Positions 34,261-43,899 of a DNA stretch of 64,000 bases are shown here, piece by piece (position 1 is the first letter of the stretch; every line of letters begins with the position of its first letter). A model generated the notes under the pieces. It did no database searches, had not been told where the DNA came from, and saw only the letters and a program-made list of their open reading frames with translations. Both the position numbers and the translations under genes were made by a program. The stretch lies in assembly GCF_963678635.1 (NCBI RefSeq), contig NC_087067.1, positions 48,839,618-48,903,617 of the forward strand, written 5' to 3'. The stretch comes from Symsagittifera roscoffensis (Eukaryota > Xenacoelomorpha > Acoela > Convolutidae).

Positions 34261-35200
34261 CTAGAAGAAAATCAAGGCGAGAAATTTGATGAAGACGTCA
34301 AATAAACGAAACGAACAAGAGATCGGAACACAAAGGAAGACCGTAACCTTTGGGGATCCCGATCGAAAATGGGGGAAGCTGAACAAAACCTGGAGCAAGG
34401 AAGTTTTTCCGGGGAGAAGGAAGTTGAAGAAAGTTGGCGAGTTAATGATTAAAACCCGGAAGAAGAAAGTTTGTCCTGGGTGTCGGGTGTTGAAGAAAAT
34501 GGTCGTGATGAGGAACAAGAGGATAAAATTCTGTCCGGGGAGCTTAGATGGGTGAGCAGAACATACAAGTCGGAACCTGCTCCGTGGCAGACTCACCCGT
34601 TGACAACCGCACGAGGGTTTCAGAAATCGATACCTACTCAGACAGGAACTCGATCTCAGGATCGGAATTGTCAGAATTGGAGATCCATACGTTGCTTATG
34701 GAGACTCGATCAAGAGACTTCGACAGGGAAGTATATCAGGACTCTAACAGTGATCGCTACCTGGTACCCAAGGAAAGAGTCTTTGACAACGCAGCGGATG
34801 ATCTGGAAACAATAGCGGTATCGAAGCGTTCGATGAGCTTGTTAACGCAGAAGGAAGCAGTCAGGACTGACCATCAACCGTTCAGACAAGAGACAGAGCC
34901 GTTGGCAAAAATTTGGTGCGTGAAGATGCAAGATGTCGCACATCAGCCCGATGATCTGAGTAAACAATTGAGGGGGATGAAGACATACTTGAAGGCGAGA
35001 TACAGACTCTCGGACCTCAAGAGCGCAACAAAATGACCGCATGACGAGCAACTTGAATAGGTGGATCGAGAATGGAGCACCGGATATAGGTGATCTGGAA
35101 AAAAAACAGTTATCGTATTCTGAGACAGTACTTTATGCAGAAGGAGGGAAGGTTATATCTGAACAAGGACGGGATTGTGGCTTGTAAGAGGAAAGAGAGG
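34261..35200 (+). pseudogene. Hydrophilic linker of retrotransposon polyprotein
   Basis: Charged, low-complexity reading frames shift repeatedly (34286-34555, 34471-34815, 34548-35036). A later block (KEAVRTDHQPFRQETEPLAK, then HQPDDLSKQL) looks like a second, degenerate RNase H-like tail inside the linker. I assign no function. Confidence 0.4.
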
Positions 35201-36290
35201 AAGAAAAAGTCCTGTACAAGTATAATGCAATAAGGGTGCCGCATTTCTATCAGACAGAACTTTTATTCAGGTCACATGATCAAATGGGCCACCAGGGTAT
35301 TGATAAAGTATACCAGAGGATTCTGAAACGCTTTGAATGGTCCGCGATGAAGAAGGCATGTGAGAAGTGAGTAACAGCATGTCTGTCATGTTAACAAGTG
35401 AAGGATCCAAGGAAATTAGATTTCCATTGCAGTCGATTCAGTCATCTGAATTCAACGAGGTGGTACAGATTGACCACCAGAAGATATGTATGACAGACAG
35501 TGGCTACAATCAGGTCCTGGTGATGATCGACCACTTCACGAAGTATGTAGAGGCTGTGCCCTGCATAGCTGCCTCAGCAGAAGAGACATGCGATCATCTA
35601 ATCAATATGTGAGTAGCGAGGCACGGATGTCCAATGACGTTTCAATGGGACAATGAAACAGCCTTCGTGGGAGAACTTACTAAATAGCTCATGAGACGTT
35701 CTCAAGTGGCTCAAGCTCATTCTACGACGTATCATCCCCAGACGAACGGCTTAGTGGAGATGCAAAATTGGACTATGGTGTCGATGTCGAGGGCGTAAAG
35801 TTCCAGATACATGACTGATTGAGACAGATACCTTCCACAAGTGATGGGAGCTTATAACAGCACGCAGCACTCCACCACGGGAATTAATCCATGTTGAATG
35901 GACACGAAAAGTCTTTGCCTTTGACTTTCTTTTACCCAGAGTCTGAAGGAAAAAAAACATCACCACTAGTTTATGTAAGGGATGTGATTAGACGTCAACA
36001 AGAAATGAATGACTTGTGCAGACAAAATACACAGCAAGCACAGACAAGGCAGAGGAAAAAGTTTGATAAGAAGGCAGCTCGTGCAAAAGCTTACTAAGTA
36101 GGAGACTACGCATGGGTATTCCATAAGGTTATACCACCTAAAGGAACCAAGAATCTCCTAAAGAAGTGGAGGGGACCGTTCATGATAACGGAAGTGCACC
36201 AGGAGGGACGTTTTTACAGACTGAGTTCCGGCCGAGCCGCTCACTCTGGAAACATTAGGTCACAAAACCCATAAAAAAGGACTGGTGCAT
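35200..36290 (+). pseudogene. Integrase: zinc-binding, DDE core and GPY/F-like module
   Basis: FRSHDQMGHQGIDKVYQRIL with the later C..C gives the H-H-C-C finger. VQIDHQKICM (first D, about 35465), QWDNETAFVGEL (second D, about 35650) and HPQTNGLVEMQN (E, about 35755) give the D-D-E triad. After the frame 35891-36097, and beyond a stop at 36095, GDYAWVFHKV and LLKKWRGPFMI are the C-terminal GPY/F-type module. Stops at 35610, 35685 and elsewhere kill it. From 35843 onward the sequence is repeated at 48884. Confidence 0.85.
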
Positions 36291-36831
36291 ACCTCAAGAC
36301 ATGGAAGAGGGCGATTATCTGATGATGGACCCTCCTGCGAGGTGAACGAAAAAGGCACCAGGGAAAAGAATGATGAGAATGAAGCTCTAGAAGAATGAAC
36401 AAGTCCACCACTGGACCCGGATCCCAACGACATAGTTGAAGCAGATGAAGAAACCTTACCCTACGCAGAAGAGGGCGGGCAAGACCTCGAACAGATGGAA
36501 GTTCCCAGGAACTTGGAACCAGACCTACCGTTTGCGATACAGACACGTCAGAGTGACAGGACGAGACTCGCGAATAGATACAACTCTTCCGGAGATGACT
36601 TCGTAGTAGATAGGATAGACCTGAAGAAGATGGAAAGATTAGTGGGTCTGGAGGAAATAACCGCGTCACAGGACATAGACCTAGTCGATGACCAACACGA
36701 GGAGTGGGTCGATGACCGATCTAAGCCCGAGGTAGAATTCGACGTCGAGCAGCCTCAATCGTACAAACAAGAATTGACGAACCTGCGCGTCTTGGAGTGG
36801 CTGAACGAAATGCCATCGGACCCAAAAGAGA
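36291..36831 (+). pseudogene. Acidic C-terminal extension of pol
   Basis: The frame 36495-36869 is rich in Asp, Glu and Arg (DLVDDQHEEWVDD) and leads straight into the macrodomain's first strand (TTILYFK). No domain is recognised. Copy 2 lies at 49536-49910 and reads the same. Confidence 0.5.
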
Positions 36832-37258
36832 CCACGATTTTGTACTTTAAAATAAGACATGTGCGCTAGCGATCACAGCGGACATGAGTTTAAGGACAGC
36901 GTTAGCAGCAGATTTTAAGAGATAATATAAAAACATGGAACTTCTGTGGAAGCAAAGACCAGGAATAGGAGGTGTAGCAGCCTTGCCTCCGGCGGCCTCG
37001 CAAATACCACGAAAGTATCTATGCTTTTTGGTGACGAGGGCGACGGAGAAGCAGCATGTGGACCCTCATGAGTTGGTCTTGTCGAGACTGAGAGACTTCC
37101 TTGTGGAGAGGGCTGTGATGGAGCTCTCGCATCCAGTATAGGACCCAAACCGAGGACGACTGCATCCACGGGAGTTGTATGCACTGATACACGTAATCTT
37201 TTCTGATACTAACATACAGGTGTACTTACATAAAAAATTCTATTTGAGTATAGGCTGA
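36832..37258 (+). pseudogene. Macrodomain (OARD1/TARG1-like) at the end of retrotransposon pol, copy 1
   Basis: From TTILYFK, across a frameshift near 36850-36866, the frame reads CALAITADMSLRTALAADFKR, then PGIGGVAAL, a RKYLCFLVTRATEK strand, an LRDFLVERAVMELSHPV segment, LHPRELYALIHVIF and a final VYLHKKFYLSIG. The order matches OARD1/TARG1: A..I..D..M..GIA..FK, then G.VA.L...R.I.YL.TK, then an L..M...C...GV..LS.P block and the W..V...I..VF strand-helix end. These proteins bind or remove ADP-ribose. Copy 1 has a private TAA where copy 2 has GAA (about 36923) and a TAG after SHPV shared with copy 2. No search was run; this is alignment by eye. Confidence 0.65.
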
Positions 37259-37610
37259 GTTTAGGTTGAATGTAGTATGTGTTATGTTATATGTGATATC
37301 TTGTGTGATGTTATTAGGACCTTGCGTGTGGAAGGGTTAGTTACCACGAAAGACCGAACAATAATCTTAGGAATAGATCAAAAATTTGGATTGTCCATTC
37401 TCAGGTCGAATTCCAAAGTTTTGGCAATGAACTGATTTTAATATATTTCAAGATCAAAATCATTTTAACTGACTGTTTCAAATTAATTTTAACGGGAATC
37501 TGGAGTAATGTTGACAAATGTGATACTCGTGACCTCTTTTCTAGATCCTCCTTTTAATTATTCATCAGATTTCAATTGCGCAAACTGTTAATCAAACCGA
37601 ATCAAACGAA
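37259..37610 (+). other. Non-coding spacer between pol end and gag-like start (possible LTR)
   Basis: 352 bp with no frame, lying between the natural stop of pol and the ATG of the gag-like frame. It is repeated at 50300-50648. In a head-to-tail pair of LTR elements this is where a shared LTR and leader would be. I could not find a second copy flanking one element, so this remains a proposal. Confidence 0.35.
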
Positions 37611-38768
37611 ATGGATAACTTCAACTTGAACGAGCTGATGGACCTAGCGGAGGCTTAAGTAGGACCGATGATAGCTGCGATCTAACGTCGGCTAATGGAT
37701 TGAGACTTCGCTCTGGAGGACCAAGAGGTAGTCATGTTGCTGGTCGCCTTGATAAATATCTTAGGGCACGACAACCGTGGGGCCCCTCCCACGGAAGTCT
37801 TATTGATGGCCGCATATGGACAACAGGGAGTACTAGACCGCCCAAACATGAGGGTTATGATGTGAAGAAACGGGGCTCTCTCAGGAAGTAACTTGGCGAA
37901 CGAGCCTGGACTGCTAAGTTCCAGGACCTACCAACCAGGTGAGATGCCTCTCCCGGCCAAGCCTAGGCCTGGATTGAGATGGATGCATTAAGAAATGAAT
38001 AGCGAGGCAGCCTCGTCTAGTTCACAACTGAAAACAGCTGTGCCACCGAAATGGGCGAAAATAGAAGAGGAAGTCCACACGAATGAGACGATGCAAGATC
38101 TGAATGAAGCGCAAAAAGAACTGGAGCGAGTGACCAAAACATTGCTCAGTATTGAAGAGGACAGAGACTTGTGGAAGATACTGTTCGAGGATTGCAATGT
38201 GAAACAGGGGGAGGAATTAGAAAGCTTGAGGCGAGAATATAAGGAGCAGTGGAAAGAACGATACCCGCAAGGGATGTTCCTCGTGGGCAGTCCCCGATGG
38301 AGCTTCTAATGTCTCGCGAACTAAGCCAAACATCAGAGGTGAAAATTCCGACAGCAGCAGCAAGAGTAACAATCCCGGACCCGGGTGACACCGTAGGTGA
38401 TCCAGTCGTGGAGCAGACTCTGCAGAAGTTGATAGAAACAGCTGGACGACTGGTGGCCAACAAGGGTATGCCAGGTTCCGGGGTGACTGCACCCTATGGA
38501 ACGATCGACGATACAGGCAGAGTGGAGCTCTCCATGGAAATAATGAAGAGAACAAGAGCTGTTGCCTCGACGAAACCAACAGTGACCTCAAAAATCCCTG
38601 ACAGGAAGATAAGGGAAATGACTTTGAAGAAAATGTCTCGCATAATTGACGTAGAGAGGAACAGCTAGATTAAGAAAAACTTCACAGGAAATCCAGATAC
38701 GGACATGCGAATATGTTTCAACCGATGGACGTAGAGTTTAGCAATGAAAATGCAGCAACCGCCGCTCG
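37611..38768 (+). pseudogene. Gag-like frame, N-terminal and coiled-coil part
   Basis: The ATG at 37611 opens MDNFNLNELMDLAEA and the same frame, broken by four stops before 37995, continues through VVMLLVALINILGH and VLLMAAYGQQGVL to a coiled-coil-prone segment (MQDLNEAQKELERV, then EELESLRREYKEQWKERY). A shift near 38250-38300 leads into the frame 38249-38668 (VVEQTLQKLIETAGRLV). Retrotransposon Gag is the likeliest reading because it starts fresh after pol; a third, post-pol ORF is the alternative. Copy 2 is at 50649-51806. Confidence 0.5.
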
Positions 38769-38769
38769 G

Positions 38770-39255
38770 GACGTCACATTTAATATGGGCGATAGTCTGG
38801 TGAGAGTTCTGCAGAGCTTAAGAACCTCATGGTTCACTACGGTGACGGCCTTTGGAGGCGCGACAATAGCCTAATTTTATCGGATGGCGTAATTGATGAA
38901 CCCATGAAGAATCCCAGACATTATGATCCTAATAGGCCCAAACAATGTGTCCAGGAGTTTGGATGAGGAAGAAGCACAATGGGAATCGATGATGGTATGC
39001 TTTTTTAACCCTCTATGGCAGAAGTTTAAGTGCGCGGTACTGACCGTCTGCACCATAACGACAAATACGAGAACGCTATCGTCGACAGGAAGAAGGCACA
39101 AGGAAGGGGTCATCAGATGGAATAACATTTTGCGAAATCTGGCGAGTCGCAATGCTGGACGAATGATTCTGATGGATTTAGAACATGAGCTGAGAGCTAT
39201 GGATGAAGTAGACTCACCACTGATGGAATACATTTTGACATTATAGAAGAACACG
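38770..39255 (+). pseudogene. SGNH/GDSL-hydrolase-like domain in gag-like frame, copy 1
   Basis: Block I is NMGDSLVRVL (GDS at 38788-38796). Block II is the Gly in TAFGGATIA. Block III is LIGPNNVSR (38932-38952), where esterases have G-x-N-D. Block V is LTTDGIHFD (D and H codons 39222-39233), reached by one frameshift near 39205. Between them RRHKEGVIRWNNIL fits the helix before block V. SGNH enzymes are esterases or lipases with a Ser-Asp-His site. Stops at 38872 and 38890 are shared with copy 2; the TGA at 38905 is private. Confidence 0.6.
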
Positions 39256-40690
39256 CCTGGATGAATCGTGTCTTCCGTGAGCGATTAGATGAATTGGAGG
39301 TCGAACTCTTTGATACAGGATTGCTGCGAAGGGAAGAAACCACGAACGAACCGGCGCTATCGACCTTCGTGCCTCCTAATCTAGAGAAACGTCTGGGATC
39401 AGTCCCAGCAGTACCCAGGTGCCGCAGAGCTCCAGCGATCCGGGGCAGTGACTGACGTATTAGACCGAATGGGCGAAGCGCCAGCAAGGATGACCAGTCA
39501 TCCGCGACGGAGATTAGGACCTGTCAACTCAACAGTTGACACGACCACAGACACCTCGAGATCGGAAACGACAAGTACGAGAAGAGAGGAACGACGTCCA
39601 GACAGATTTTTTTCTTGTGGTCGAGACCGATACCTTTCCCCTGGAATGACAATAAGCAAGACCTGATGAAGTTAAATCTTCGAACGGTGAAATTTGCAGC
39701 CATTGCGATGAGGATGCTGAATGGGGCGAAGCTCTCCGTGAACGGACTATATTCGATTGTGGAAGTGGACTGGTTGAGAGCAGCCGGAATCAATTTTTAG
39801 CTCCATCTAGGCCTTACAATTCGCTGAACTGAAATAACACCATGAGTCCAGTAAATGCCAGACCTTTGCAGGACGTAAGAATGAGCCTTGGCGAAGGAAA
39901 CTGAGAAGAAAGGGCAGAAAGATTTCTGACGACTAGAGCACCAATAGGACAACAAGTAAAGATGTTTAAACAAGTGCGGGCGCCTCCCTCTCACGTGAAA
40001 GAAAGGGCATATCCAAAACAAGTAGCCCAAGAAAGCAATGTCGAGGGATATGGCGAGCTGAAAACCCGAATGGACGAGACTATCTTTGCGGCATACGAGA
40101 ATGTAGAGATGAGGAAAGCCAAGATTTTAGTAGCTGCGAACTCGGACTTTGCGTATCCTACTAAGTCCTTATTTTGGCCTGGCTTGATAATGCTGGCGGC
40201 AATCGACCTGGACCTGATGCAGTATGTATCAGTGGCGAACGGGGTCTAACGACAAACTGAAAAGAACCCGATTACGCATTGTAGGGGTTTTCTGAGCAGA
40301 TTCAGAGAACCTACAACGGCGGAAGATGCAGTAAGGCCAGCAATGATAGATATTCTAGAGTCAATGGGCGAGATAATGGATACGTTTAAAGAAGGAGCAG
40401 TAGTAGATACTAATGACAACAGCTGCTTGTTCAGTTGTTCTATGAATTGGAAAACGGGCTTGTTTTTGCTTAAAAGTATGAAACACGGTTCCCAGTTGAC
40501 ATTTATTTTAAATATGTCGTTTTAAATTCAAGTTTTTGGTCGATCGTTTTACAGGGAAACAGAGGGAACTGGAGTGATTGCTGGGGCAATGGATTAGTGT
40601 GTGTTGCATTGGGCAGTACGTTTGTTCGTTTGTTGGCGGTGATATTTCTTCTTGAGTTGTGATGGGGGATGTGCTTGTTGGTCATTTTTT
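39256..40690 (+). pseudogene. Gag-like frame, C-terminal part
   Basis: After the SGNH block the frame reads WMNRVFRERLDELEVELFD, an Arg-rich basic region (39448-39666), then LNLRTVKFAAIAMRMLNGAKL and, at 39962-40249, a 95-codon frame (PTKSLFWPGLIMLAAIDLDL) present four times in the window. AEDAVRPAMIDILESMGEI follows after a stop. The helical, hydrophobic character would suit a capsid, but I recognise no named domain. The end (about 40560-40690) is non-coding and stops at ggtcattt, where the Penelope-like element begins. Confidence 0.5.
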
Positions 40691-40773
40691 TTGAATAGAG
40701 CCAAGGAATTTTTTATTTATAGAGCCCAGGAAAAGAAGCGCATATAAGAAATTTAAAATGTTATTTCAACCGT

Positions 40774-40798
40774 TTTCGCACATTCTGTGCATCATCAG
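40774..40798 (-). ncRNA. Hammerhead-ribozyme-like core at Penelope 3' end, copy 1
   Basis: The minus strand reads CTGATGA, then a stem GCAC-AGAAT-GTGC, then GAAA: the conserved catalytic core and stem II of a hammerhead ribozyme. Penelope-like elements are known to carry such ribozymes. Stem III is weak here (GTT/AAC at best in copy 2), and stem I pairing between the flanking A/T-rich strands is imperfect, so activity is doubtful. Confidence 0.6.
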
Positions 40799-41278
40799 GA
40801 TTAAAATTTTTTAACGATCAAAGGTCTGAAAAAATGAGAAACGCTTCTAAGAAATCTCTAAAATTTTTTAACCAATCAAATTTGAACAACTGTTATTACA
40901 TAATATAATTACGTAATCATGAATAACATTTTCCTGTAAATTTCTGAGATTTTTTAGTTTTTTGTTCTTTCTGGTTATATCTTTTCGATTTGGGAACATT
41001 TTTGATTCTGACATGTCAGTTTATTAACTTTTAGCCATGTTATACATAGACTATAATTTTAGTGTTAATTCCCGGCTCCTGAATTTATCGCGTGTGTTAA
41101 TCTTCGGCCTCTCCCTCCAAATATGCAAAGCCTCTAGTGTCAGTAGCTTATGAGTGTTGGCTGTTTGGTCTATAAACTCTGACTTCAGCTCAGCAGTACC
41201 GCCTACCTCCTTATTACATTCTAACAAGTGTTGTCCTACTGTGGAGTCCCCTTTGCGGTGTTCATCGACCCTCTTGGC

Positions 41279-41596
41279 TTAATGTTGGACTGTCTGACCG
41301 ACATAGGTGGTGTTACAACCACTACATGTAAGTTTGTACACCACTTTGGATCTCAGTTCACGAGCAAAGGAAGTTTTGAGGGATGGCAGGCATGTTTTCA
41401 ATTTTCTTGTTGTAAAAATTATTCGTGCCCCGGATATTAGCTGAACCTTTGCAGCTAACAGTTGAGATGGATTGCTTCGATATTGCATTGTAAGAAGGGG
41501 TGGTGAGTCTTTCAACCATTTATCATTTCTCGGTTCTGATGCCTTCACTTTTAAATTTTGCGTTCCCTCAATGATCTTGTTAAGAGTTTCAAACAC
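41279..41596 (-). pseudogene. Penelope GIY-YIG endonuclease region, copy 1
   Basis: The frame runs SGARIIFTTRKLKTCLPSLK into VVYKLTCSGCNTTYVGQT, where the KLTC..C...YVGQT pattern is the GIY-YIG strand pair with the PLE-typical cysteines. After a stop, the downstream strand (about 41130-41275) keeps an RVDEHRKGDS and a VGQHLLEC segment, as expected for the catalytic helix. It would nick target DNA to prime reverse transcription. Confidence 0.75.
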
Positions 41597-42019
41597 TACC
41601 CTGTCAGACCAATTTTTGGATATTGATTTTTAATCCATTGTTTCCTATTTTTTTCCAATGCCTGGTCAAATTACTCCCAAGTTGAGGTACTTCTGAAAAC
41701 CCTATGAAACGTCCCTTCAATAACGTTTCTTTTGTACTGCAAAAGTGCGCAGCCTCTGAATTTTAGAATGGTGCCAGTATCAGTGGGTTTTTGGTACCAA
41801 CCACATGTGACATTTTTTTGCTGAATCCACGTTGACATTTTAGTCCAAAAAGGCCAAATTACCGTTACTATCGAGTTCTTCTATGGTGAACTGCATGTTT
41901 GGATGCAACTAATTGGCAGCCTCGAGAACTACCCCAGGATCGCCCTTGACCGTTCTAACTATGTCGTCCACATATCTTAGAAAAACTTTAACACCATTCA
42001 CAATCCGATCTGCTTCCTG

Positions 42020-42355
42020 TTATTTTTTGCAAGTCATGCAATACCATACTGTTTCAGGGATGTCTGCGTATTCGGATTCCGATATGTTACCACACTCTAA
42101 GTGGTACCAATTCAAACAAGCTTCGCATTCTACTACTTTTGTCCAATATGTCACCTTTTTCTGACATCTAGGGCACATTTCCTTGTTACCCTCACTTAGC
42201 ACAGTCAATTTTGGTACTTCTTTCATTAATGCAGGTTCGTATTCTTTGAGCCACAAATTGGCCAATATTACTGCAAGGGAGGCGCCCATTGCTAAACCAG
42301 CTTTTTGTACATACCACAAACCATTGCATTTAAAGTGTACCTTACTCACTGCCAT
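42020..42355 (-). pseudogene. Penelope RT motif B with inserted PHD finger, copy 1
   Basis: After motif B and WLKEYEPAL, the frame gives CPRC, then VVECEAC, WYHLEC and WYCMTC: the eight C4HC3 ligands of a PHD finger, with the usual Trp before the last pair. The RT resumes with KVFLRYVDDIV beyond a TAA near 42019. PHD fingers usually bind histone H3 tails. In copy 2 the fourth ligand is Phe (VECEAF) but the frame runs through. Confidence 0.75.
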
Positions 42356-42598
42356 ATTCAGTAGTTTTTCATAGTCTTGTGAGATATTTCCGGAGGGTTG
42401 ACTTGCTCATAAAATCTCCTCAGGGCTATTTCAACCGCTTCCTTGAGCGGGACATTAGTGTACAAAGTTTTACATCAAGGGAGATTATACTCTCGTCAGA
42501 GTCCAACTCAGTTTTCTCCAAGATCTCCCTGGCGATTATAGTGTTCGTTTCTATGTTTGCCCCCTCAATTTCATCAAAGTACTTTGCCAATGTTTTAT

Positions 42599-43690
42599 TT
42601 AGGTTGTCATATGAGCTACCAGGTAAAGAAAGGACGGGACGAAGTGGTGTGCCTTGTTTGTGTATTTTGCTAATCCATACAGTCTAGCCGGCTGCGCTCC
42701 CGTTGATCTCAACCTATTATACATCGCTTCGATAATCTCGTCCTTCTTTTTCATGGCGAGTGATTCTTTGTTAATGTCTTTTTCAATTTTCATAATCACG
42801 CTGTCTGTCAGATTCTTCCTCTCACTAAATTTTTCTGCCTGTAATAAGTCTTTCAGTTTTTTCCTCATACGTCTCCTTTTTAATTACACAAAAACCCACC
42901 CCCTTATCAAATGGCACTGCCAGAAGACCGTTGTCCTTCAAATATTTTCTGGTTTTTTCAACACCTTTGTCAGAGGGGGTCTGTTTTACATTCTTAGCAT
43001 ATCTCTTTGCAGCTGCTTCAATCTCACATAATTTTTCTCCGGGTATTCTATTTAACTTCAGTTCAGACAAAAAACTGTCAATGTCAGCAAGGAAGTGAAT
43101 TTCATTAAATTTGTCTCGTACCGGATGTTTTGGTCCAAACTTAAGACTTCCCGCACCCAACGCGGCAAAATCAGTTCATCTAAAATTCTAACTGCCCTTT
43201 CATCCAAATTTTTAATGGTCTATCCTGTCTTTCCGAAAATTTTTCAAGCTTTCTCTTGTGTCGGCTTATCAGGTAATTGACACTACACCTTGCTTGCCGG
43301 TTCAGATAGAATATTACCGAAGGCCACCACTTCTGATCTATAACACTTCTCACTACCTCTCTTGCTTTTACTAGGTTACCCGATGCCTTGGCCCTATCCG
43401 CATTTGCCTGGCTTAGCTCGGATCTCAAGAGTCTCAGTTGGAAGCTGTGCACCGCTTGATAAAAAAAAAACACCGTTATCAGGCACGCGAAACCGTAAAA
43501 AGTCTGATATAATGTCGTTATCGAGACATTTTCTCATAAATTTAATTCTCAGGAAACTGCTATTAAATTTTTTAAAATGTTTTAAGTAACCTAATACAAG
43601 TTTCCAAGTGAGTTTTCTTTTCAGGATCATTCTAAGGAGTTGTGGCGGCAGCAAAATTGCGGTCATCTTTTCTTTGCAGGCCACGAGCAC
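42599..43690 (-). pseudogene. Penelope N-terminal region, copy 1
   Basis: Successive overlapping frames (43394-43690, 43180-43473, 42825-43160, 42599-42868) cover what copy 2 partly keeps in one piece (56209-56721). Features are the LRSELSQANADRAKA helix, the RKYLKDNGLLAVPFDKG block typical of the PLE N-terminus, and MRKKLKDLLQAEKF. The first frames are split because copy 1 has lost two bases in an A run near 43460. Confidence 0.65.
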
Positions 43691-43899
43691 TTAAACTCAT
43701 GTGGCACTCAGCAAAGAAAAAACAGCCACAACAAAATCTTACCCCTTATTGGTCGTTCGGTTCCGGCTGCAGGTCGCCAGCCAACAGCTCCGCTCTCCAC
43801 GCCTTTGCCCTGCAGCGTCCCTGCGATGGTTTCTTGGTCTGGGCCCGTATCCTTGAGAAACAACCAACAATGACCAAGTGTAGTGACCGACGTATTAGA

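Larger units (their letters stand above)
31306..37258 (+). mobile_element. Degenerate Ty3/gypsy-type retrotransposon pol with C-terminal macrodomain
   Basis: In order on one strand: aspartic protease, reverse transcriptase, RNase H, a long hydrophilic linker, integrase (zinc finger, catalytic core, GPY/F-like module) and a macrodomain ending at a natural TGA (37256-37258). The PR-RT-RH-IN order defines the Ty3/gypsy superfamily. Numerous frameshifts and stops make it inactive. The 5' part with gag and LTR is not on this side of the gap, unless the gag-like frame starting at 37611 belongs to a second copy in tandem. Parts are listed separately. Confidence 0.85.
40691..43885 (-). mobile_element. 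Penelope-like element, copy 1 (RT, PHD insert, GIY-YIG)
   Basis: On the minus strand: an N-terminal region (43690-42825) with ARLYGLAKYTNKAHHF and the SLDVK motif A near 42470; motif B GLAMGASLAVILANLW near 42270; a PHD finger; motif C RYVDDIV (codons 41963-41974); a thumb region; and a GIY-YIG nuclease start KLTCSGCNTTYVGQT (about 41300-41340). RT plus C-terminal GIY-YIG defines canonical Penelope-like elements. Copy 1 has frameshifts (43460 region, 43170 region, motif A) and a private TAA directly after the PHD finger (CAA in copy 2). A hammerhead-like core lies at its 3' end. Confidence 0.85.

Noticed and set aside
36915-37184. Pro/Ser-rich minus-strand frames opposite the macrodomain (also 49956-50225) and opposite the gag-like region (38146-38591, 51184-51629)
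   Set aside because: They are shadows of the plus-strand retroelement frames and exist twice only because the block is duplicated.
39690-39760. Cys-x2-Cys pattern (CSHCDED) near 39710, suggesting a Gag zinc knuckle
   Set aside because: It lies in a frame that is not the one conserved between the four copies of this segment (LNLRTVKFAAIAMRM).
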